Below, piece by piece: positions 20,935 to 32,187 of a DNA stretch of 64,000 nt (position 1 is its first letter; each line of letters begins with the position of its first letter). The stretch is from the NCBI GenBank assembly GCA_039105265.1, contig JAPFFF010000020.1, positions 1,691,001 through 1,755,000 of the forward strand. The letters run 5' to 3'. The notes beneath the pieces were generated by a model. It saw nothing but the letters and a program-made list of their open reading frames with translations. It did not search any database and was not told the origin of the DNA. Source of the DNA: Tritrichomonas musculus. Lineage: Eukaryota; Parabasalia; Tritrichomonadida; Tritrichomonadidae. Position numbers and translations under genes: made by a program.

Positions 20935-21177
20935 CTAAATTAAAATGCAGCAAGAGCTCGATTGAACATTTCTGGCTGTTTGTGCTGTTCTATAACTCGG
21001 CTGTATTGAACCAAATGGACGAGAAGATTGAGCTCTTGCTGATATTGGTGCCATTGGAATTGTGTCTGAATCTGTTTCTTGGCCTGGTCGCCTAATTGGT
21101 ATGGAAGGAATGATTACAACTGAAGCACATGTAACTTCTGATGTGCTTGTTAGTTGATCACTCTGATATTTTTCCAT
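20935..21177 (-). CDS. 80-residue protein with C-terminal CaaX box (CILI), function unknown
   Basis: The frame starts at an ATG, is clearly richer in GC than the DNA around it and ends SSCCILI. CILI is a CaaX box whose last residue (I) predicts geranylgeranylation, and the preceding cysteine could be palmitoylated. The rest is Ser/Thr/Pro/Arg-rich without a fold I recognise (RPGQETDSDTIPMAP, RPFGSIQPSYR). A lipid-anchored small membrane protein is the simplest reading. It could also be the hypervariable tail of a larger protein, but no GTPase domain lies upstream. A TCAGA motif with a preceding ACTTTTT lies about 30 bp before the ATG, as in front of the DUF362 gene. Confidence 0.6.
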   Translation of the reverse strand: MEKYQSDQLTSTSEVTCASVVIIPSIPIRRPGQETDSDTIPMAPISARAQSSRPFGSIQPSYRTAQTARNVQSSSCCILI

Positions 21178-21467
21178 TTAAAAACGTTTATTAATAAATT
21201 TTCTGAAAAAGTTTTATTATTTTGAATTAAATTATTGAAAATAAAATCAACCGCTTATTATTCTTTCAAATTAATCTATATTTGAAAAACAATTATATCT
21301 TGATAATAAAAAAATAAAAATATTAATTATTCTAGAGCTTTAAAACAAAATATTTTATTTTAATAATTTACAAAATTATTTTATTTTTTCTTTTCAAATT
21401 TTCTGATAATCAAAAGTTTAAAGTTAGAATTAAATGCGTTAAACAAGAAAAAGAAACATAATATCAT

Positions 21468-22397
21468 ACAGCTCGGAATTACTACTGCAGGCCCATTCAA
21501 TTTTTTGTCTTCTTATGACTGCGATTTGGGATTTTGCTCAAAATTGTCAAATTAAAAATTTTTGATATATAAAAATTTTGAAAAATTTTGCTTTCATTAA
21601 AATTTTGAGAAATTATAACAAAAAATTCAAAATGCTAACAAAAGCATTCAAAATTAATAAAATAATAAAAATAAAGTATTCAAAATAATTAAAATAATAT
21701 AAATAAAATATTCAAAAAATATATTTCTATATAGAAAATTTCAGATTAGAATTCAAAATTAATTTATTTTTTCTGTATAATTATTTTTTGATTCTATTTA
21801 ATTCTTAGTATTTAATATACAAATTTTCAATTTGCTTTAAATCAGTAAAAAAGTATGAATTAACTTAATGATAATGTGAACATTAAAAAAATATTAGAAA
21901 GTCATAATAAATAACATTTAATCTTAAATTCACCATAATTTTAATCAATAACCTCTTTTAAGGCAAAAAATAGGTCAATAATAATTGAATTCTTATTACA
22001 GTAAACCGCTAACTGCAGTAATAACGGCTGCTTTTTCACCTATTTATGGTAAATTTGAATTGAATACCTTATTACTGTAAACCGCTAACTGCAGTAATTG
22101 AAACTTTTTGGCCTTTTTAAAGTCAAATATTTTTGACCTTCAGATTTTATATTTGTATAACAATGAATGATAATTAAATCGAACTTTTTGAGAATAATAG
22201 TTTTATAAATGAATAAATCCAAGTTTTATTTTATCATAATTAAGAGAATGATACGATTTTCAACTAAAGAACACAATTGAAAAAAATATTAAAGTTTCAA
22301 AATTTTTAAATTTTTAAAAATTTTTGAAAATTTTCAAATTGCTCTTTTATTTGCTTATTACTGTAAAATAACGCAACAGTAATAATTCCGAGCTGTA
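21468..22397. mobile_element. 930-bp TIR element, TACAGCTCGGAATTA ends, 8-bp duplication
   Basis: The ends TACAGCTCGGAATTA are inverted and the octamer TAATATCA abuts both (21460-21467, 22398-22405) without mismatch. Inside, a 25-bp palindrome-like module containing TAAACCGCTAACTGCAGTAA occurs twice (about 21998 and 22076). Part of the interior (21940-21970) resembles 19715-19745. No coding content. Confidence 0.8.
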
Positions 22398-22596
22398 TAA
22401 TATCAGTATATTTTCCTGATTTCTTTTGTTTGTAAAACTTTTTTTTCAATAAGTTTTTTAAAAAAAAAAAGATCATGCTATGTTTGCCATTTGTATTTCA
22501 AGTGAATTAAGTTAAATTGTTTAATCCACTAGCAATCTTTCATTTTCAATCAAAACAAAATAATTTTTTGATTTTTTAAACAAATACTATTTAATG

Positions 22597-23575
22597 TAAA
22601 GTCGAATTCAAAAAGCTTGGGACAACTTCTCAAATAAATTCTGATAAAAATAATTATTTTTTTTTTTTTTTTTATATTTACTGAGCAATATTCACTAAAA
22701 TTCCAATCAATAATGAAAAAATGTTTCCAATACGAGCCAAAACATATATTACTGAACTTTCAATTTACAGCTCAATACTTAAAAATCGATGATCATCAAC
22801 TAATATGTAAATTCATGATCCAAAAATAGTATTTGAGCAAATGTTTACAAAAGAAACTCTATTTTAATATCATTACAGGCTTTACAATGCGTTTTCTAGT
22901 GAATTGGTGCAAAGATCTATGATATTTTTCCGTAAAGATTAGGTAAATGGTATTTTTTTGAGGATTTTTTCCTTACAAAATATGGATTAATGATAGATAC
23001 AACATTAACCATATGCAAAAATATATGTTTTTATATAAAAATGATACTTTTTTCTTTGTTTTTTTTATTATTTCCCCCTATAGGTGGTTTACTCTTCTCA
23101 ATTTTTTTATTTTAATAAAAATGATATTAAATCAGAAATTTATCTTATATAAACTATTTAAATATCATTTATTTAGATTGGAAAACAATTCGTTCGTTAG
23201 CGGCCGAGAAATCAATTTTCTCACAATTTTTTTTAATAAGTTCAGAATTTTTTTTTTATAAAAAAATTTTGGTTAAACTTTTTCAGATAAAAGGTATTCA
23301 ATTTTATGCATTTTAATTTCTATACCGCTAACGAACGAATATTCTTTTAATCTGTATAAATTTATAGAATATACTTATGAGGAAAATATATATCAATTTC
23401 ACGAATTTTTATTCATTTTGACACATAAACCACCTATTTTCCCCCTTTTTCCCCTTTAGCAGTTCAATTTTTTTCAATATATCTCACAAAAAAAATCATT
23501 CATGCTGGGACAAAATTGAATACTTTTCAGTATATATTTAAAAAGTTTGTCCCAAGCTTTTTGAATTCGACTTTA
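22597..23575. mobile_element. ~980-bp TIR element (TAAAGTCGAATTC ends)
   Basis: The ends TAAAGTCGAATTC-AAAAAGCTTGGGAC match their complement at the right edge for 27 bp. Only TA is shared outside, which would fit a Tc1/mariner-type TA target, but this is weak. A second hairpin element lies inside it. Confidence 0.65.
23080..23438. mobile_element. ~360-bp hairpin element nested inside the 22597-23575 element
   Basis: Outer arms ATAGGTGGTTTA are inverted (23080-23091, 23428-23438). Around the same centre lies a longer pair, 23174-23205 and 23323-23354, with ATTCGTTCGTTAGCGG. Concentric arms show one folded element rather than chance repeats. Open frames that cross it are not genes. Confidence 0.55.
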
Positions 23576-23759
23576 TATACTTATACACATGAATTCTTTG
23601 AAGAATTCATTTTTTATTGAGAAGCGGTTATTTGGTCAGAACAAATTTAGAATAAAATGAGCTTTGATAATCTAACCAAAATTCAAGCGATTTTTTTATA
23701 TACTAAGGACAAAACAAAAACATAAAAAAGACATAAAATTTATTATTTTAAGAGGTGAG

Positions 23760-24233
23760 TAGACTTGTTATTTTCCGATTCTCAAGATCGATAATTGATT
23801 GACTTTTTGATATCGATACATAAATATACACAGATTCTCGAGATCGATTTCAGAGATCGAGAATTTTTTTTTTTTTTCAGCTTTTGATATCAAAATTCTC
23901 AATTAAACTTTTTGATAAATATATGATCGTATTTTAATCTCAAATATTTCATAAAAAAAGAATGTATTTTTTGATTTTAATCTTAAAATAAACATCAATA
24001 CATTATATTATATATTTTTAAATATTATAAAATCACAAATACCAATTATAAAAAAAGATAAATCTGTTTGAGATCTCGGTAATTGATATCAAGTTTACAA
24101 TTATTTTCATATCACATTTCATATAGATATCTTGATAATCGATAATCTCGATATCAGATTTTTAAACTGATAATCGAGTATCAGATGCAAAAAAGTGACG
24201 TTTTTGATATCGATTCTCAAAATAACAAGTCTA
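23760..24233. mobile_element. 474-bp TIR element, TAGACTTGTTATT family, copy 2 (reversed)
   Basis: Near-identical reverse copy of 14005-14483 with the same ends. Flanks GAGGTGAG and GAAGTGAG (23752-23759, 24234-24241) agree at 7 of 8 bases, so the duplication has begun to decay. Confidence 0.8.
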
Positions 24234-26372
24234 GAAGTGAGGCTGCGAAAATTTTTTGTATTTTTTAATAATACTAATGCATATTATCTTATTATAGAAT
24301 TAAATGCTATTTATGATAATTTCACTCATTTTTTTTTCAGATTTTTAGCTATAAATCTATTTTTAAAATTGAATTGTTTATATCTTGTTATAATTTTAAT
24401 TTTATCTTAATAAAAAAGTCTATTTACTCAAAATAATAAATAATTTAATTATCAATATTTAATATATAGATGTGAATATAATATTAAAGTTTTAAACTAA
24501 GAATTATAAATCAAATAATGTTTTTTTATGATTTAACTAACTATCATCATATTACAAGCATGATTTATTTGATAAATTATTGATAAATATTAAAATAAAT
24601 ACTTATTGTGATGGAAATACCAAAATAAAAACAAATGAAATTATATGGATATTTGTGAAGTTTACATCATTAACGTATATAGAATCATATTCAATATTAA
24701 ACCTCAATCCTAGCTAAAATTGTAAAATTTTTTAAAAAAATATTTTGATATGTATGCCAGCCTCAGGTAAGTTAAGAGAAAAACTATAGTTATCTCTTTG
24801 GTCTTTAATATAGAAGAAAATTTCTCTTTAAGGTACAAATCCAATACGTTAAATAACCGTCTTTTTTTTTTTTTGACATTTATAAATGGTCGCTTATTTT
24901 AGATATTTTTCAAGTTTTCAATATAAATAAAACAAAAAAAGTGGTCCTTTTGAATCTTTTATGATTAAAATCTTTTTAAAAATTATAGTAAATAAAAATA
25001 TTGAGCGTGATATATTAATTCTTAATAATAATACTCAAATTTGTTAATCAACTGAATATATCTTGAATTTAGCTTTTTTATTGAAATTAATATTCCCAAT
25101 ATGTTAGTATGTTACGAAATTCAAGGTATTTTTTGATTTTTAATAAAAATATTAATATCCAAAAAGGGCATAAACTTGATTAGATAGAAAAAAAATTATA
25201 TATTCATAGATAAAATTAAGATATACATGTAGAGATGTCCAATACAATAGCAAATCAACAGACATATATATGTTCAAAGGTTAACTTATAAAGCTTTTTA
25301 TATCTCATTATTTAGAAAGTATTTCTTTTATTAAATGTTTATTTGTTGAATATTCATAATAATATAAAAGTATTTATGATTATGAATGGAGATATATTAG
25401 TTTTAAAATGTTGATTTTAACTTTTTAAAACAGAGTAGTATTTCATTGCTAATATTTGGTTAAATTGTTTAATTTATAATATTATATTTATATTTAAATA
25501 TTTTGATAAATTTTGTAATGTAGGAAAAAAGATATTTTATTATCAAATAATAACTTTTTGATAAATTATCTATTTTATATGATGAAGATTTGATAAGATT
25601 CGATGAAAAATGAGAGGTGAATGAAGAAAATTTTGAGGGAAATTTGTTTGAAATAACAGTATTATTTTCTATATTTATCTCTTTATAAAAATAAAATCTA
25701 TAAATATAAATCATTTAATCATGCTAATATATTAGTAAAAAATTAAATTATTAACATTATTAAATGGATAAACTGTCATTTTTCATCAAAAAATTAAAAA
25801 GATTTATTATATTTTATAAAATGAAATAATCCGTTATTTTCTAATTTTATTTTTAATATATCTTGATATTTACAATTAATATTTTTAAAATATTCTTTAA
25901 TATAAGCTTAAATTAAAACATATAAATATATTAATTTGTTACCAAGAAATTAAATGACGAAAAGTCCGTCCTTGAACTTATAGAAATATGATAAAGAATA
26001 GTATTATTTCAATATTATTTCAATTTTATTTCAAAAAAATGGTTAGCAATATTTTACAAAAATATTTTTATATTGCATGTATTATACTTATATTAAAGTA
26101 TAAAACAAGAATTATTCATATAATAAATACATGAATATATGTAATTTAATTAATTTGTTAATAATAAAGAAATATACGAAAAGCAATACAAATTCTATTT
26201 AGAATTGATTTTTTTATAAATTTCAAAAATATTCGTCCTTGAAAAACAAATGATATTATTTAGTAAATAATAATATCTAATGTATATAAAAAAAACTCAT
26301 AAAATTGGAATTTCCTGAAAACTTTTTAAGAGTTTAATAGGTCTGATCAAACTTTTTATAAATATTTTTTTT
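24234..26372. other. very AT-rich spacer
   Basis: Over 2 kb without recognisable gene or paired repeat; open frames are short and of spacer composition. Confidence 0.6.
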
Positions 26373-26476
26373 AGAAGTGCGGGAACTATAAAAAGTCTCC
26401 AATATCCTTTATTTTTTAATATTATATTATTTACTCTATATAGAATATAAAAAACATAAAATTAAAATTATTTATT

Positions 26477-27394
26477 CGACAGGTGTAGTTTTATAAACAT
26501 TTTAGTTTTTAATTGTAAACTATTGAATATGGAAATAATAAAGATAATATATTTGGATCAAATAGATGACTGTAACTGACTTTTTAACATAAATACAAGT
26601 TATTTTAAATCTAATATCAGTGTATTAAATGTTCTTTATATTATTTTACATTAATTAAGATATAATAATTATCTCGTTGATCAAATAGGAATAAGAAAAA
26701 AGAATGAAAATGATTATAAATACAGATTATTTTATGTAAATATAAAGTTTATTTGGGTAATATATCAAAATAATCAAAAAAAATCTTCAATTAATATTGA
26801 GAAATATACTTTCTTTTAGAAAAAAAAGTGATTAACTTATGGAAAATACTTTAATTAAGTAGATTATAATTTTTTCAATAAATTTTGATGAAAACTTCTT
26901 TTATGGAAAAATCATATTAAATTTTCTTTTCATATTTAGAGAATATACTTGAATAAGTATTTAGGAAGTGTTATATGTCTTTTATTTCTTGAAATTTCGC
27001 ATATATTACTTTAAAATAAATGAAATAAAGAAACAAAACATAAATAAAATTGAATTACCTAAAAAGTTGATACTTCTTAAAAAGTCAATCGAAAATTATC
27101 AAAAAGTGAACCGAAAATTAACAAAAAGTGAACCGAAAATAAACAAAAAATAAACCAAAAGTTATCAAAAAGTCGATCGAAAGTTTACAAAAAGTGAACC
27201 GAAAATTATCAAAAAGTGAACCGAAAATTAACAAAAAGTGAACCGAAAATAAACAAAAAATAAACCAAAAGTTATCAAAAAGTCATTCGAAGATTATCAA
27301 AAAGTGAACCGAAAATTATCAAAAATTTAAAAATAACGTTTTTCCCAGAAAAAAAATAAGTTTTATAAAAGTTAAAATAGAGCTACGCCTGTCG
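26477..27394. mobile_element. ~920-bp inverted-repeat element nested in the previous one
   Basis: CGACAGGTGTAG at the left and CTACGCCTGTCG at the right pair with one mismatch. Short arms, no clear duplication. Its right half is the minisatellite at 27079-27330. Confidence 0.45.
27079..27330. repeat. minisatellite of ~17-22-bp units with a higher-order period
   Basis: Units of the form AAAAAGTGAACCGAAAATTA alternate with variants CAAAAAATAAACC and AAAAAGTCGATCG. The same series of about five variants is repeated, giving a higher-order period near 110-120 bp. Confidence 0.8.
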
Positions 27395-27842
27395 AGTGAT
27401 ATTTTTTTATATTTTAATATGATATAATATATTTATATATATAAATATATAATAATAGTTATCCCCTAGAAATTCAATCTATCCCTCAAAATAAGCTCAA
27501 ATAAAACAAATATTTTATAAAATGCAAATATTATTATTTAAAAAAGTTATTTTTCTTTATAACCAACATATATTATATATGATATTAAAATAAATCATAT
27601 AAATATAAAAATAATATTAATATGTTTATCAGATATGGAGATAACACAACATATTTCAGTTTTTTTAAATGATCAGTATTTTGATGAATAATTAATCTAT
27701 TTCATTTTATACCAATAAATGGAATATTAAGAAGTTTTTTAATATTAAAATGAAAATAATATTAAAGTATTCTTGATAAGATACAAAGATAATGAACATA
27801 CTAAATTATACAAAAATACGTTATTTAAGTTCTCGCACTTCT

Positions 27843-28466
27843 TTTTTTTTTTAAAAAAAAAAAAAGTTTTTAAGCCTTTTCATTTACGGATATTTAAGAA
27901 GAATTAGTACACTTATTTTGTACATAGGTTAGTTTTATATTATAGCAAATATAAAAATTAAAAATATAGCCAAAAATATAATGTGTGTTAGTTTAAAATT
28001 TTTGGTCAAACCATTACTGCAATATTCAAATGTGTTTTAGAATAAAACAATGCTCTGATCATAAAGTTGGTCAACAGCAGCGTATAGTCGAAATAATTAT
28101 TTACACATTGACCTTTTATTTCACCTTTAATGAAATTCTTTTTGACTATTTAAAAATAAAACAATAGTTTTTAAAATAATAGATTTTTAATTAGGAACTT
28201 AGTAAAAATAAAAATAAAAAAATAGTAATCATTTGATAGAACTTTTTGATTAAAACTCATCTCTTATCAAAAATTAAAAGGTTCAGAAAATTGAATAAAA
28301 TAAATAATATCCCTTATGAAAATTGAATGGTCTCGGTTTTTGTATAGCATACAATTTTTTATCATGATTCCTGGCCATTAGATTATAATTATAATGTAGA
28401 TATATTTTTTGCTGAAAAAAAAAGCAATTCAAAATTTGAAAATTGAAAATTTGACTATAAATATTA
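27843..28466. other. AT-rich spacer
   Basis: A T/A tract at 27842-27865 and otherwise plain spacer before the next promoter. Confidence 0.55.
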
Positions 28467-28476
28467 TCATTTCATT
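28467..28476 (+). promoter_or_regulatory. two initiator-like TCATT motifs before the 147-residue gene
   Basis: TCATT occurs twice back to back and the second ends 5 bp before the ATG at 28482. Position matches the trichomonad initiator; this is the best-placed example in the window. Confidence 0.5.
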
Positions 28477-28481
28477 TTTTA

Positions 28482-28925
28482 ATGGAATTCAAAGAAATAT
28501 CCAATTTAACATATTGCAATTGCTCTGAAGACAATCCTGGTAATAATACATGCACTAATAAATGGAATAGAATTATTATCCTTGATAAAAATAAAAATCC
28601 AATTAAAGATCGTACTTATCTTCTAGATCAAAAGGAAAGATTAGTAACAAAAATAAAAAGACAAAGAAGAAGAGACCTTGGGAAAGTTACTGGGAAAAAA
28701 AAAGTTCCCAAAAATTGGAAACAGATAATAGAAAACTTAGATGACCCTGCATTCCAATCTTTAAATATTACAAACAATCCAATGTTGTCTCCTTGTGAGT
28801 CGCAATCATCAACTTCAGCAAATTCAGATCAAGAAACACAGCAATTTGATCCATTATCTTATGATAAATTAATATCAATTGACTGGCTCCTTAACCAGCC
28901 AGCAGAGTTATCTTCTGTTTTTTGA
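28482..28925 (+). CDS. 147-residue protein of unknown function, basic centre and acidic tail
   Basis: The frame starts at an ATG placed just after initiator motifs and has coding-like composition. Residues 11-30 contain YCNCSEDNPGNNTCTNKW, a small cysteine cluster (CxC-x10-C). Residues 50-80 are strongly basic (KIKRQRRRDLGKVTGKKK), which could bind nucleic acid or act as a nuclear signal. The last 45 residues are Ser/Gln/Asp-rich and end SIDWLLNQPAELSSVF, which resembles an acidic activation tail. I recognise no family. A small transcription-related protein is possible but only inferred from this layout. Confidence 0.6.
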   Translation: MEFKEISNLTYCNCSEDNPGNNTCTNKWNRIIILDKNKNPIKDRTYLLDQKERLVTKIKRQRRRDLGKVTGKKKVPKNWKQIIENLDDPAFQSLNITNNPMLSPCESQSSTSANSDQETQQFDPLSYDKLISIDWLLNQPAELSSVF

Positions 28926-30052
28926 TTATAATTATTATTATTTCAATGTGTATGAATTTAAATTAATTGATTTATAAATCAAATTATATTCGATATCAAC
29001 CATAGACACAACATATGCAATATTTTTTTCTTATATTGAATTACAATGTTTGTTTTTTAATTATTATCATTATGTTTTATAACATTTTTTTTTATTGAGA
29101 TATTTTCACTTTTTGTGAAATCTATCAGATTTTTTGTTGAATAAAAAATAAACTATTCAATTTGGATTTTAACAGAACTATCATATTTACATATAATGTA
29201 TACTATACATTAGCAATTCAATTCAAAATTTAGTAATACATATTTAGAATTATTAAGTCGCACTACTTTTATTTGAAATTTTTTGAGACTTATCTCAATT
29301 AAAAACATTTTTCATAATAATTGTGAAGAAAAATAACGTTTTCATAATTATTTTTGGTTTTTGTAATGTGTTGTATCTTTTGATGAATTTTACTTTTACT
29401 TTTTTTAAAATTATTATCAAATGTTATTAATAAATTTTAATATATAATAATAAATTATATTTTTCATAAATTAAATTAAATCTTTTAAACGATCAACTTT
29501 TGATAAAAAAAATACAATTCTCTTTGAAATTCTGTTCGTATTCCGAACTTCGTAATCGATTTTCTTTTTGAAAAAAGATTAAGCAAGCAATATCTAAAAA
29601 AATCATATTGATTTAATAGTTTAAAAACCATAAAGTTTTCAGTTATTAATAATATTTTTTTATATTATAATTAAATAACTGAAAATAATGTTTCTTGAAC
29701 ACGATTTCTCTTCCTTAAAAACGAAAGATGCAGGTATCCAATATATGTAATGAATGCAATGAAAAAATAAAGTGTTTTTATTAATTCTTTGAAATCTATC
29801 GTATATCTTATTTTTTCTGTAGAATTCAAAACTTTAAAGTTTCTTTCAATTTTTCCATTCTCTCAAAAAAATTCTGATAAAAGTGAAAAACAAAATTTTC
29901 AATTGAATAAAAAAAAATCTCATTTATTTTAAGCCAAGAAGAGCAATATGAATAAATCATATGCAAAAAAGCATTTTTAAAAAATAATCACCACTTTAAA
30001 TCATCTCGAGAATAGATATTTATGCTCCAGATAGAAATTTCTTGAATTATTA
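28926..30052. other. AT-rich spacer
   Basis: No gene or paired repeat recognised. Confidence 0.55.
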
Positions 30053-30060
30053 TAAATAAG

Positions 30061-30161
30061 CTAGGCTTTAAATTGGTGGTCATTTTAGGTTGGAAATGAC
30101 CAGTATTAAAGCATTTTATAGCTCCAAGTGACAAGTTGCTTTAATACCATTTAAAGCCTAG
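30061..30161. mobile_element. 101-bp mini-element, CTAGGCTTT family, 8-bp duplication
   Basis: Ends CTAGGCTTTAAA are inverted; TAAATAAG flanks both sides exactly (30053-30060, 30162-30169). Related ends occur at 34600-34730 and, one-sided, at 42179. After it, around 30345-30415, GGGACAATTTTG and CCGACTTTAT resemble worn ends of the 22597 family. Confidence 0.75.
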
Positions 30162-30886
30162 TAAATAAGATTAATGCTAGGTTTTACTGTCCAGACGAGT
30201 TTCCATAGAAAAAGTCATAGAACTATCCCTATCCACTTTCAATTTAATCTTTTAGGACTCAATAAAAAGATTTCTTCTAAAGTTTTTTTTCTTATTTTTC
30301 GTTTTATTATAGCTTGACACTTTTTCATTTTCAGAGTATCTGAATTTCTTGCATGAATCTTGGGACAATTTTGAATGGATTTCTAAAAAAATTTTGCCCG
30401 AATTGAATCCGACTTTATTACCATCGATCTGAGAATAAACGCGTTTCTAAAATTAATTTAATTGTGCTTGTTCTTAAATAGCATTCTTCAATTTGCATTT
30501 TTTCTATAAACACATACTCCTTCAAATATTAATATTTACATATACTCATTTCAAAAATATATATACATTTATAAATGGTTATTCAGGTGTTTTTTTGGTA
30601 AGCCCATTTCATAATATTTATTTATATATCTTTAGAGATAGTCTTTTATCAATTAGAAAACAAATATTTTTGACTTGATATCTGCACTATATATATTTAA
30701 TCAATTAAAAATGATCATTATATTATTTTTAATATAAATTTAATTGTTATATGACTAATGTTAACCATATTTAATCAATAATTTATTTTAAAAGAAAATA
30801 ACTAATAAATTTTGTATTTAATCTATTTAATTTTGCAGAATTTATGTTTCAATATTAATATTGTAAATTATTCAATTATTTTCAGA

Positions 30887-32104
30887 ATGAAAGATGAAAA
30901 AGAATTTAATTTTCCAGATTCTGGAGATCTACAATTTCTCCAATGGCAAAACAATTCCCCAAACTTCAGATGGTTTTATACACCACATCGTTGTTTATTC
31001 ATTTTTGCTTTTCTAATGCTTTTTATTTTAATTCAACCAGAAAATTCTCTCAACAAACTTTTTACCTTTTGGTTTTTTTGTTCATTTATTATTGCGACAT
31101 GTGTACAAGATAGTCCTCTTGTTCGTCCCCATCCATTTTTCTGGCGTCTAGTTTTAGGATTTACCTTAGTTTTAATATTTACAATACTTGGTGGATGTTA
31201 TCTTGGCCGATCTACAGTCCGACAATTTCTTATAAATGTCACACCCAATGCTGCTGGAGACATTCCACCTGATCGCAATTATTCAATGAGTTGTTCAATA
31301 TACGATAAATTGGAACCCAACGATCCATTCCACAATGTCAAATCAATTGTTTACGACGAGTTTATGACTGCCCATTTTTTTGGTTGGGTATGCAAATCGA
31401 TTTTACTCCGCGATACTCAAATGTGCTGGATTCTATCTTTTTCCTTTGAAATTGTAGAACGTTTACTCAAAAGCTGGTTTCCAAATTTCAATGAATGTTG
31501 GTGGGATTCGTTAATTTTGGATGTTTTATTATGCAATGGATTTGGAATATTTCTAGGGATGAAATTTGTGAACTATTTGATCGTCGTCCCATGGGAAACA
31601 CGACTGCTTTGCGAATGTCGAACAAATGAAGAAAAATTAGCAAGAATGTTGAAACAATTTACTCCTCGTTCATACGTTAAATTTGAATGGAAGCCACTTT
31701 TGTCAGTTAAACGTTATTTTGTTTGGCTTTTTGTGATGCTATTCATTCTGTGTTATGAAGTGAATTTGTTTGCTCTCAAAATGGTCCTCAAAATGACAAC
31801 AAAAAACGTGTTTTTATTTGTGTTAATTGTGATTCAAGTTTTGATCGGCGCGCCCTCAATTTTTGAGATGTATTTATACGCAACAAATGTTCAAAATACA
31901 ATCGGATCTTACGCCGAGGCTGACATAGTGCTGATCCTCTCACTGTCCTTGCTCGTCTGGAGGTCCAGGGATGGCTACTTCCAGCAGCCGCTGCCGATGT
32001 TTGCGAAGATAGTGGCAATAACTGCCATTGTTGTGATGCTTGGATTTCCAGTCTTGTGGTTCGGCGTTTTGAAGAAGGGAAAAGAAAAAAATAAAAAGGA
32101 TTGA
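30887..32104 (+). CDS. phosphatidylserine synthase, base-exchange type (PSS1/2 family)
   Basis: 405 residues from the ATG at 30887, which stands directly after TTTTCAGA; open sequence upstream lacks an ATG. Eight or more membrane segments. Family blocks are in order: PHRCLFIFAFLMLF; DSPLVRPHPFFWRLVLGFT around residues 70-88; YSMSCSIYD; then FMTAHFFGWVCKSILLRDTQ, ILSFSFEIVERLL, and FNECWWDSLILDVLLCNGFG with IFLGMKFVNYL around residues 205-236. The enzyme exchanges serine for the head group of phosphatidylcholine or -ethanolamine at the ER membrane. The last 80 codons (from about 31840) turn to G/C-ending codons such as CTG, CTC and GTC, unlike the AT-ending rest of the gene. Confidence 0.93.
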   Translation: MKDEKEFNFPDSGDLQFLQWQNNSPNFRWFYTPHRCLFIFAFLMLFILIQPENSLNKLFTFWFFCSFIIATCVQDSPLVRPHPFFWRLVLGFTLVLIFTILGGCYLGRSTVRQFLINVTPNAAGDIPPDRNYSMSCSIYDKLEPNDPFHNVKSIVYDEFMTAHFFGWVCKSILLRDTQMCWILSFSFEIVERLLKSWFPNFNECWWDSLILDVLLCNGFGIFLGMKFVNYLIVVPWETRLLCECRTNEEKLARMLKQFTPRSYVKFEWKPLLSVKRYFVWLFVMLFILCYEVNLFALKMVLKMTTKNVFLFVLIVIQVLIGAPSIFEMYLYATNVQNTIGSYAEADIVLILSLSLLVWRSRDGYFQQPLPMFAKIVAITAIVVMLGFPVLWFGVLKKGKEKNKKD

Positions 32105-32150
32105 AACTGAGGTGTTTTATTACTCAGCAACATGTTATATTTTATAAATG

Positions 32151-32153
32151 TTT

Positions 32154-32187
<34 letters not shown>
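32151..32187. repeat. T10-A27 tract 47 bp after the PSS stop
   Basis: Same T-then-A design as at 2008-2050, again just past a gene's 3' end. It may mark 3' ends or be a favoured slippage product. From here to 32771 the spacer holds AAGGTGGTTCTCTATAACCG at about 32426-32445, which has no partner in the window. Confidence 0.55.

Larger units (their letters stand above)
26373..27842. mobile_element. ~1.47-kb TIR element (AGAAGTGCGGGAACT ends)
   Basis: Left AGAAGTGCGGGAACT and right AGTTCTCGCACTTCT pair with one mismatch; T runs lie on both sides and hide any duplication. It encloses a second inverted pair and a minisatellite. Confidence 0.55.
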
